Part shown: piece after piece, positions 16,693 through 23,322 of the stretch
How positions within the stretch are numbered: position 1 is the first letter of the stretch
How the letters are laid out: each line of letters opens with the position of its first letter
Position numbers and translations under genes: made by a program
Assembly (NCBI GenBank): GCA_019117285.1
Contig: DXAA01000003.1
Span: forward strand, 53,243-117,242
DNA from: Candidatus Limosilactobacillus intestinigallinarum
GTDB lineage: Bacteria; Bacillota; Bacilli; Lactobacillales; Lactobacillaceae
Direction: 5' to 3'
DNA length: 64,000 nt
The notes under the pieces: model-generated
The model's input: only the letters and a program-made list of their open reading frames with translations
What the model was told of the DNA's origin: nothing
The model's database searches: none

Positions 16693-17403
16693 CTACAGCT
16701 TTCTGAGGTCGTCTTCCAGGGCCGTCTTGCTCTCCGTCTGTTGGTCAACGTTCTTGATGAACTTGGCCGGGACCCCGGCGACCATGGTGTGCGGTGCGAC
16801 GTCATGGGTGACGATCGCCCCGGCGGCCACCACGGCGCCCTCACCGACATGGACACCCTCGATCACCACGGCGTTGGCCCCGATCAGGACGTTGTCATCG
16901 ATCCGCACCGGCTGGGCGGAGGCAGGTTCCACCACCCCGGCCAGGACGGTGCCGGCGCCGATGTGGCAGTGCTTGCCGACGATCGCCCGGCCACCGAGGA
17001 TGGCGCCCATGTCGATCATCGAGTCGGCCCCGATCTCGGCCCCGATGTTGATCGTGGCCCCCATCATGATGACGGCGTTGTCACCGATCAGGACCTTGTC
17101 ACGGATGATCGCCCCGGGTTCAATCCGGGCGTTGATCCCCTTCAGGTCCAGCAACGGAACGGCGGAGTTGCGGGCATCGTTTTCGATGTGGTAGTCGGCG
17201 ATCCGGTCCTCAGCCTGGTCGAGGAAGGGTTTGACGTCCGCCCAGTCGCCAAAGATAACCCCGCTATGGGCCTCGGTGAAGTGCTGGATCCCCTCGGGGA
17301 AGGCCAGGTCCGCCAGGTCCCCACGCAGGTAGACCTTAACTGGGGTCTTCTTGGGGGCGTTACCGATGTAGTTAATGATCGTCTGTGCGTCTAATTTTGC
17401 CAT
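16693..17403 (-). CDS. dapH: Tetrahydrodipicolinate N-acetyltransferase
   Basis: 236 residues, the usual length. It acetylates tetrahydrodipicolinate with acetyl-CoA, diverting the pathway through acetylated intermediates as in Bacillus. The N-terminal helical domain ([16 protein letters not shown]) is followed by a left-handed beta-helix of hexapeptide repeats ([20 protein letters not shown] and others, about residues 95-210). The acetyl rather than succinyl branch is supported by the family N-terminus and by the adjacent dapL deacetylase. AGAGG precedes the ATG by 9 bases. Confidence 0.95.
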   Translation of the reverse strand: MAKLDAQTIINYIGNAPKKTPVKVYLRGDLADLAFPEGIQHFTEAHSGVIFGDWADVKPFLDQAEDRIADYHIENDARNSAVPLLDLKGINARIEPGAIIRDKVLIGDNAVIMMGATINIGAEIGADSMIDMGAILGGRAIVGKHCHIGAGTVLAGVVEPASAQPVRIDDNVLIGANAVVIEGVHVGEGAVVAAGAIVTHDVAPHTMVAGVPAKFIKNVDQQTESKTALEDDLRKL

Positions 17404-17439
17404 GTTGCTAACCTCTTTCTACATATTTATAGGGAATCA

Positions 17440-18753
17440 TCATTGTTGTTCATATGGCCGGTCCAGGTGCACCAGGTCCGCGTAGCTTTCGCGTTCAATC
17501 ACCAGCTGGTCATGGCCATCCTCGGCGAAGACCACCGCCGGCCGCGGGTTGCGGTTATAGTTGGAAGCCATCGAGTAGCCGTACGCCCCGGTATCCAGCA
17601 TCGCCAGCACGTCGCCGGGCTTGGTGGCTGGCAGCCCCTGGTCCTGACTCAGGATATCGCCGGACTCACAGTACTTGCCAGCCAGGCGGACGTGTTCCTT
17701 GATCGGGGCGTGGGGGTCGTTGGCCAGCACCGTCTCATATTGGGCTTGGTAGAGGGCCGGCCGGATGTTGTCGCCCATCCCCCCGTCGACGGTCACGTAG
17801 GGTTTCAACCCCGGGACGTCCTTGCGGGAACCGACCGTGTAGAGGTTGTAGCCCGCGGGACCGACGATCGACCGGCCGGGCTCAATCCAGATGGCCGGCA
17901 GGTCCAGGTTGGTCTTGGCCACCGCCGTCTTGATCGCCTTGATGATGGCATCGACGAACTCTTCCGGCATCAGGGGGTGGTCAGCGCTGACATAGCGAAT
18001 CCCGAAGCCGCCACCGACGTTGATGATCCGCGCCTGGTAACCGTACTTGTCCTGCCAGTGGCTGGCCACCGCGACCAGCTTGTCGGCCACCCCTTCGAAG
18101 CCGGCCAGCTCAAAGATCTGCGACCCGATGTGGGCGTGCAGACCCTCCATTTCCATCCGGGGGTTGGCCAGGACCCGTTCCAGGGCCTTGTCCGCCTGGC
18201 CGGATGCCAGGTCGAAGCCGAACTTGCTGTCAACCTGCCCGGTCTGGATGTACTTGTTGGTGTGGGCGGCAATCCCCGGGGTGATCCGGAGCATCACCTT
18301 GATGTGGGCATCGTTTTCCTCCAGGAGCCGAGATAAGAGGTCGATCTCGTGGAAGTTGTCCAGCATGATCACCCCCACCTGATGGTGGATCGCCATCGTC
18401 AGCTCACTAGCGGACTTGTTATTACCATGGAAGCTGACCCGGTCCATCGGGAAGCCGGCCTGAAGTGCCGTGTAGAGTTCCCCACCGGAAACCACGTCGA
18501 TGTGGGCCCCTTCCGCCGCGGCCACCTGAAACATGGCGATGGCGGCGAAGGCCTTGCTGGCGTAGCTGACCGCGTAGTCCACCTGGTTGGCTTCAAAGAC
18601 CTTCTTGAAGCGGCGGATCTGGTCGCGGATCCGGCTGACGTCATAGACCACCAGCGGGGTGCCGTACTTGTGGGCCAGTTCAATCGTGTCGCAACCACCG
18701 ATCGTCAGGTGACCGGCGGCGTTAATCTCTTGCTCAGTTAATTGCTCATTCAT
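17440..18753 (-). CDS. lysA: Diaminopimelate decarboxylase
   Basis: 437 residues. A PLP-dependent fold-III decarboxylase that makes L-lysine from meso-diaminopimelate. SYASKAFAAIAM carries the PLP lysine, HIGSQI and EPGRSIVGPAG are cofactor-phosphate and substrate segments, and CESGDIL holds the conserved Cys/Glu near the C-terminus. The ATG at 18753 has AGGAGGG 6 bases upstream. Unusually it is the first gene of the operon, directly behind a lysine riboswitch, so the final enzyme is nearest the sensor and the early enzymes (dapA, dapB, asd) are distal. Confidence 0.95.
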   Translation of the reverse strand: MNEQLTEQEINAAGHLTIGGCDTIELAHKYGTPLVVYDVSRIRDQIRRFKKVFEANQVDYAVSYASKAFAAIAMFQVAAAEGAHIDVVSGGELYTALQAGFPMDRVSFHGNNKSASELTMAIHHQVGVIMLDNFHEIDLLSRLLEENDAHIKVMLRITPGIAAHTNKYIQTGQVDSKFGFDLASGQADKALERVLANPRMEMEGLHAHIGSQIFELAGFEGVADKLVAVASHWQDKYGYQARIINVGGGFGIRYVSADHPLMPEEFVDAIIKAIKTAVAKTNLDLPAIWIEPGRSIVGPAGYNLYTVGSRKDVPGLKPYVTVDGGMGDNIRPALYQAQYETVLANDPHAPIKEHVRLAGKYCESGDILSQDQGLPATKPGDVLAMLDTGAYGYSMASNYNRNPRPAVVFAEDGHDQLVIERESYADLVHLDRPYEQQ

Positions 18754-18794
18754 CTTGTTCCCTCCTGTGCTGTTCATGGCGGGGAGTCGACCGA

Positions 18795-18831
18795 TAAAAA
18801 AATCCACTGTCTGCGCAAACAAACAGTGGAT
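18795..18831 (-). terminator. Expression-platform terminator of the lysine riboswitch
   Basis: On the minus strand ATCCACTGT and ACAGTGGAT form a perfect 9-bp stem with a 12-base loop followed by TTTTTTT, between the lysine aptamer and lysA. It would form when lysine is bound and end transcription before the operon. Confidence 0.92.
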
Positions 18832-18864
18832 CCCATTGATTATCCATTTAATCTGTCGATAGCG

Positions 18865-19035
18865 CAACGCAGGCTCCTATTTGTCCTGCGACAGTCCGTG
18901 ACCTATTCGACCACGCCCCAGCAAACCCAGTCGTGCCTGGCTGGGCGCTTCGGCAGCCGCCCTGTTCACCGCCCATCAATGCTTGGCATCACTCCGGTCG
19001 GTTACTGGTGTTGGCTGCGCCTCTTCGATTTATGT
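18865..19035 (-). promoter_or_regulatory. Lysine riboswitch (L-box) aptamer
   Basis: Read on the minus strand, the leader shows the L-box signature elements in order: AGAGGCGC near 19025, AGTAA, GGCGGTGAAC, GCCGAAGC, a GC-rich arm and GACTGTC near 18895. It lies upstream of a clear terminator and the diaminopimelate operon, the classic target. Lysine binding should favour the terminator at 18795-18831. Exact helix ends were not computed. Confidence 0.92.
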
Positions 19036-19041
19036 TTCTAG

Positions 19042-19067
19042 CTTATAACAAATTATGAGAAAGTCAA
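19042..19067 (-). promoter_or_regulatory. Candidate promoter of the lysine operon
   Basis: On the minus strand TTGACT (19062-19067) and TATAAG (19042-19047) lie just upstream of the riboswitch. The 14-base spacing is short, so the true -10 may be offset (TAAGCT gives 16). Confidence 0.5.
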
Positions 19068-19152
19068 TAGGCTAGATTAATTTTTATCAGTTTAATTTAA
19101 TTCATTATATGAGGTAAAACGTTTATTTAACGCTGGAACGGAATAATTATGC

Positions 19153-19180
19153 TTGCTTATTTTAAGTTCCATGTTAGAAT
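19153..19180 (+). promoter_or_regulatory. Candidate promoter of lysC-dapF
   Basis: TTGCTT (19153-19158) and TAGAAT (19175-19180) are separated by 16 bases, in the AT-rich divergent region. Transcription would start near 19187, giving a short leader containing the hairpin at 19197-19225. Confidence 0.65.
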
Positions 19181-19196
19181 TCGATTAAAATACGTC

Positions 19197-19225
19197 GGCG
19201 ATAATGAGGATCATTAATTATCGCC
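19197..19225 (+). promoter_or_regulatory. Perfect 9-bp inverted repeat abutting the lysC Shine-Dalgarno
   Basis: GGCGATAAT and ATTATCGCC pair perfectly around an 11-base loop; the ribosome-binding site AAAGGAG starts two bases later. There is no T run, so it is not a terminator. It could be an operator, a 5' stabilising hairpin or a structure controlling translation. Confidence 0.7.
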
Positions 19226-19243
19226 CAAAGGAGTTTGAGAAAG

Positions 19244-20602
19244 ATGAAAGTAGTTAAGTTTGGTGGCAGCTCCCTGGCCGACGGGGATGGTTTCGCCCAG
19301 GCAATCAAGATTATCACGGATGATCCCGAGCGACGGGTGATCGTCACCTCCGCCCCCGGCAAGCGGCACGCCGGTGACATCAAGGTGACCGACCTCCTGA
19401 TCAAGTACGCCCAGCTGGTGATCAAGGGCCAGCCCAGCGATGATGTCCTCCAGCAGATCGGCGACCGTTACCGGGCCATCGCCAACCACTTCCACCTGCC
19501 GGAAGAGCAGTTGACCCCCATCCTCGACCGCCTGCGGGACCTGCCCAATGGAGACTACCCGAACAACCACTACCTCCTGGCCGCCTTCAAGGCCCATGGC
19601 GAACGGTCTAATGCCCAGCTGATGGCCCTGGTTCTCAACCACCTGGGCTACGAGGCCCGCTTCGTCACCCCGACGACCGCGGGAATCCGGGTATCCGGGA
19701 CGCCCAACAACGCCAGCGTGATTCCCGAGACCTACAGCCTGCTGGACCAGTTCACGGCCAAGCAGAGTGAGCTCCTGGTCTTTCCGGGCTTCTACGGCAT
19801 CACCCTGGCCGGCCATATCGCCACCTTCTCCCGGGGCGGCTCTGACATCACCGGGGCAATCCTGGCCCGGGGACTGCACGCCGATTTGTACGAGAACTTC
19901 ACTGACGTCGACGCCATCTACGCGGCCAATCCTGGGGTGGTCGACCACCCCCAGCCAATCCGCAAGATGACCTACCGCGAGATGCGGGAGCTCTCCTACG
20001 CCGGCTTCTCGGTCTTCCATGACGAGGCCCTGATTCCAGCCATCGAGGGGAACGTGCCAATCAACGTCAAGAACACCCACCACCCCGAGAAGCCCGGCAC
20101 CCTGATCGTCCCCGACAAGGACTTCCAGCCGAGCGACATTGTCACCGGGATCGTCAGTGGCAAGCACTTCGCGGCCCTCTACCTCCACAAATACCTGCTC
20201 AACAAGCAGACCGGTTTCACCCTGCGGATCCTGGAGATCCTGGCCAAGCACCACGTCCCTTACGAGCACATGCCGTCCGGGATTGACGACATCACCATCA
20301 TCCTGGACCGGAACCTGGTTGACGACCAGCTGATCGACACCATCTCCAACGAGATCCAGGAGGCGGTTAACCCCGACCGGCTCGAGTGGTTCAATAACTA
20401 CGCCATCACCATGGTCGTCGGCGAGGGGATGCGCAACCGAATTGGGGTGATCAACGATATCCTGGCCCCCCTGGCCCACAATCACATCGCCGTCCCGATG
20501 ATCAACCAGGGGGCCTCCCGGATTTCAATCATGATCGGCACCTACGACCAGGACGCCGACAACGCCGTCCGGGCTATCTACCACCGTTTCTTCGCCAACT
20601 AA
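19244..20602 (+). CDS. lysC: Aspartate kinase
   Basis: 452 residues, the length of monofunctional aspartokinases without an internal alpha/beta start. It phosphorylates aspartate, the entry step for lysine, threonine and methionine. MKVVKFGGSSLADG is the kinase N-terminal signature, SRGGSDITGA the substrate/ATP segment, and two ACT domains fill the C-terminal third (about residues 310-450), implying allosteric feedback. The ATG at 19244 has AAAGGAG upstream; an in-frame TTG 9 bases earlier is less likely. It is divergent from lysA and not behind the riboswitch. dapF follows after 12 bases. Confidence 0.95.
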   Translation: MKVVKFGGSSLADGDGFAQAIKIITDDPERRVIVTSAPGKRHAGDIKVTDLLIKYAQLVIKGQPSDDVLQQIGDRYRAIANHFHLPEEQLTPILDRLRDLPNGDYPNNHYLLAAFKAHGERSNAQLMALVLNHLGYEARFVTPTTAGIRVSGTPNNASVIPETYSLLDQFTAKQSELLVFPGFYGITLAGHIATFSRGGSDITGAILARGLHADLYENFTDVDAIYAANPGVVDHPQPIRKMTYREMRELSYAGFSVFHDEALIPAIEGNVPINVKNTHHPEKPGTLIVPDKDFQPSDIVTGIVSGKHFAALYLHKYLLNKQTGFTLRILEILAKHHVPYEHMPSGIDDITIILDRNLVDDQLIDTISNEIQEAVNPDRLEWFNNYAITMVVGEGMRNRIGVINDILAPLAHNHIAVPMINQGASRISIMIGTYDQDADNAVRAIYHRFFAN

Positions 20603-20614
20603 GGAGGAATTTCC

Positions 20615-21616
20615 ATGCCAACCCTACTCAAAGTCCATGGTTCCCAGAACCAGTTCTTCATCCTTGACCAGACAACCCTTGATCAGCCGTTGACCGACCC
20701 CGAACTCCGTCAGCTGACCCGCCAGCTCACCAACCCTCAGACAGGCCTGCTGGGCGGTGCCGACGGGGTCCTGGTGGTCGACCAGCCCTTCCGACCGGGC
20801 GCCCAGGCTCAGATGCGGGTGATCAACGCCGACGGCAGCGAGGCCACGATGTGCGGCAACGGGCTGCGGACAGTGGCCCGCTACGTCGCCCAGCGTGACC
20901 ACCGTGACCAGTTCAAGGTCGACACCAAGGACGCCAGTCTCCGGGTCCGCAAGCAGGATGACCTGGCCCCCGGCGTTCCGGCCTTTGCCGTCGAGATTTC
21001 CCCGGTCCGCTTTGCCAAGGACGCCCTGCCCTTTGACAACCTGGGCCATGACCGTCTACTCGACACCCCCGCGCCGGAGATCTGGCCCCGCCTGCGTTTC
21101 AGTGCGCTTGCGGTGCCCAACCCCCACCTGATCAGCTTCGTCGACCGGCCGGCCCTCCAGGATGACGTCCTCGGTGTGATCGGCCGCCGATTAAACGGGA
21201 AGAACCCCTACTTCAGCGACGGGGTCAACGTCAACTTCGCCCACATTCTCGGGCCTAACCGGCTCTTCGTCCGCACCTATGAGCGCGGGGTGGGCTTCAC
21301 CAACGCCTGCGGGACCGGGATGTCGGCCACCAGCCTGGCCTTCGTCCTCCTCCACCCGGAGGCCGCCGACTTCGACCAGCCGATCGAGGTCTTCAACCCG
21401 GGTGGCAAGGTCCGTACGATCGTCCACTTCCAGGACCAGGAATACTGGATTGAGCTGATCGGTAACGCCACCTTCACCCACGAGATCACGGTAGACGAAA
21501 CCGCCCTCCACCAGGCCGCGGTCCGCGCTGACGCGTGTCAGATCACGGCCACCGGTGAGCAGGCAGCCTACCAGGCCTTCGTCGACCAGCTGCCCCAGCT
21601 GGGTCTCATTGACTAG
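20615..21616 (+). CDS. dapF: Diaminopimelate epimerase
   Basis: 333 residues, somewhat longer than the roughly 275 of many DapF proteins but similar to lactobacillal ones. It interconverts LL- and meso-diaminopimelate. The two catalytic cysteines are visible in ATMCGNGLRTVARY and TNACGTGMSATSL, and NPHLISFVD is a conserved substrate loop. AAGGAGG precedes the ATG. It forms an operon with lysC and ends at a strong bidirectional terminator. It completes the pathway between the dapL product and LysA. Confidence 0.95.
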   Translation: MPTLLKVHGSQNQFFILDQTTLDQPLTDPELRQLTRQLTNPQTGLLGGADGVLVVDQPFRPGAQAQMRVINADGSEATMCGNGLRTVARYVAQRDHRDQFKVDTKDASLRVRKQDDLAPGVPAFAVEISPVRFAKDALPFDNLGHDRLLDTPAPEIWPRLRFSALAVPNPHLISFVDRPALQDDVLGVIGRRLNGKNPYFSDGVNVNFAHILGPNRLFVRTYERGVGFTNACGTGMSATSLAFVLLHPEAADFDQPIEVFNPGGKVRTIVHFQDQEYWIELIGNATFTHEITVDETALHQAAVRADACQITATGEQAAYQAFVDQLPQLGLID

Positions 21617-21626
21617 GAAATACGAA

Positions 21627-21662
21627 AAGCGGCAGGAGAAGAATTTCCTTCTCCTGCCGCTT
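21627..21662. terminator. Bidirectional terminator between dapF and the GNAT gene
   Basis: A perfect stem AAGCGGCAGGAGAAG/CTTCTCCTGCCGCTT with a 6-base loop sits between two converging genes; A and T runs flank both sides. Confidence 0.9.
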
Positions 21663-21669
21663 ATTATGT

Positions 21670-22158
21670 TTATAGGTCTTTTACTAGGCTGTACCAGGTC
21701 TCGTTGGCATGGGTGGAATCCGACACCCGGGCCTTGTGAAAGCCGTGGTGCTCATAGAAGGGAACGTTTTTAGCCAGCGAATCCAGCGACATCGTCAGCC
21801 GATGGGCCGCCCGGGCCTCCTGTTCAAGGGCGGCCAGCAGCTGACCGCCGATGCCATGGCCACGGTAGGCGGGATCCGTGGCAATCGACAGGACCAACTG
21901 GTGTCCGCCGCGGGGCAGGTTGGTCGGGGTATGGGTATACATGTCATCGGTCACGAATGGTTCCGCAACCGCCGGGCCAACGATGAAGCCTACGACCCGA
22001 CCGGCCATCCTGGCGACCAGGAAGGTCTCCCTGAGACGATTAATCCGCTCCCGAAAGGCCGCCGGGGTGCCCGCCTCGGCCGCACTGAAACCCAGGCGCT
22101 CGATCTTGACGACGGCGGCGAGGTCACCGGGCTGGACATGTTCAATCTGGATCTGCAT
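21670..22158 (-). CDS. GNAT family N-acetyltransferase
   Basis: 162 residues, a single GNAT domain that transfers acetyl from acetyl-CoA to an unknown amine. RGHGIGGQLLAALEQEAR (about residues 95-112) is the pyrophosphate-binding loop and helix of motif A; the end, PFYEHHGFHKAR, is the typical final strand. The ATG at 22158 follows GAAGGAGGG; upstream codons would run into the hairpin of the preceding gene. It appears monocistronic and converges on dapF. The substrate cannot be named from sequence. Confidence 0.88.
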   Translation of the reverse strand: MQIQIEHVQPGDLAAVVKIERLGFSAAEAGTPAAFRERINRLRETFLVARMAGRVVGFIVGPAVAEPFVTDDMYTHTPTNLPRGGHQLVLSIATDPAYRGHGIGGQLLAALEQEARAAHRLTMSLDSLAKNVPFYEHHGFHKARVSDSTHANETWYSLVKDL

Positions 22159-22186
22159 TGTATTCCCTCCTTCAATAGGTCTCATT

Positions 22187-22241
22187 AAAATAAGCGGCGT
22201 TAGCTGAAATTGGTAAGATTTCACCTAACGCCGCTTATTTT
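22187..22241 (-). terminator. Long hairpin terminator downstream of prs
   Basis: Arms AAAATAAGCGGCGTTAG and CTAACGCCGCTTATTTT pair over 17 bp, and an inner TGAAAT/ATTTCA extends the stem. It follows the prs stop on the minus strand and precedes the GNAT ribosome-binding site. Confidence 0.8.
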
Positions 22242-22259
22242 GGTTGCTTATGCCAATCA

Positions 22260-23237
22260 TTACTTGCGGTTAAACAGGGTATCGATGGACTGGTGGTTGT
22301 GGATGCGGACCATCGCCTCGGCCAGCAGGTCGGCGACGGACAGGCGAACCAGCTTACTGAAGCACTTCTCCTCTGGCAACTGGATGGTGTCCGTGACGAT
22401 CATCTTTTCCAGGCCGGAGTTCTCCAAGGTGTTAACGGCGTCCCCGGAGAGCACGGCATGGGTGGCGATCCCGAAGATCCGCTTAGCCCCAAACTTTTGC
22501 AGGGCGGCGGCGGACAGCTTCATCCGGACCCCGGTGTCGACGATATCGTCGACCACCAGGGCGGTCCGACCCTGGACGTCCCCGATGACGTATTCGGGAA
22601 CCGCCTGACTGGTCCGTTCCCGGACCTCATCCGCCCGGTTGTCGACAATGGCGATCGGGGCCTTGATGTGCTCGGCAAACTTCCGGGCCAGGCTCACCCC
22701 GGCGTGGTCAGGAGAAACCACAACGACGTCATCCCCGGTCAGGCCGTGTTGCTCACAGTAGCTGGCGAACAGGCTGGTGGCCTGCAGGTGGTCCACTGGA
22801 ATGTCGAAGAAGCCCTGAACCTGAGCGGCGTGCAGGTCGATGGTGACCAGCCGGTCGATCTGATCCATTTCCAGGAGGTTGGCGATCAGCTTAGCCGTGA
22901 TTGGTTCCCGACTCCGGGCCTTCCGATCCTGACGGGCATAGCCGTAGTATGGCATCACCACGTTGATCTTCTCCGCACTGGCCCGCCGCAGAGCGTCGAC
23001 CATGATCAAGAGCTCCATCAGGTTGGTGTTAACCGGGTCCGAGACGGACTGGATCACGTAAACTTCGCAACCCCGGACACTCTCGTCAATCGTGATCTTA
23101 ATCTCCCCGTCAGCGAAGTGGCTGATGGAGGCCTTGCTCAGTGGCAACCCAATCCGGTTGGCAATGCTCTCAGCCAGGGGCCGGTTTGAGTTCAAGGCAA
23201 ACAGGCGGACGTTATCAGCGTTTTTAATCTGCGTCAT
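22260..23237 (-). CDS. prs: Ribose-phosphate pyrophosphokinase
   Basis: 325 residues, full length. It makes PRPP from ribose 5-phosphate and ATP for purine, pyrimidine, NAD, His and Trp synthesis. RQDRKARSREPITAKL is the flexible ATP loop, SPDHAGVSLARKFA the ribose-phosphate region, and VVDDIVDTGVRM the PRPP-binding loop. Start ATG 23237 follows AAGGAGC. It is a single-gene unit ending in a long hairpin. Two homologues are common in lactobacilli; only one is in the window. Confidence 0.96.
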   Translation of the reverse strand: MTQIKNADNVRLFALNSNRPLAESIANRIGLPLSKASISHFADGEIKITIDESVRGCEVYVIQSVSDPVNTNLMELLIMVDALRRASAEKINVVMPYYGYARQDRKARSREPITAKLIANLLEMDQIDRLVTIDLHAAQVQGFFDIPVDHLQATSLFASYCEQHGLTGDDVVVVSPDHAGVSLARKFAEHIKAPIAIVDNRADEVRERTSQAVPEYVIGDVQGRTALVVDDIVDTGVRMKLSAAALQKFGAKRIFGIATHAVLSGDAVNTLENSGLEKMIVTDTIQLPEEKCFSKLVRLSVADLLAEAMVRIHNHQSIDTLFNRK

Positions 23238-23322
23238 GTTTCTGTGCTCCTTTTAAGTCAATGCAAAAATCCACCTTCATTATCGCAACAAATGAATGGT
23301 TGATCAAGTTAAATTTAGGTTA

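Noticed and set aside
19214-20485. Open frame of 423 codons antisense to lysC
   Set aside because: lysC is unmistakable on the plus strand; the antisense frame lacks family features and initiation signals.
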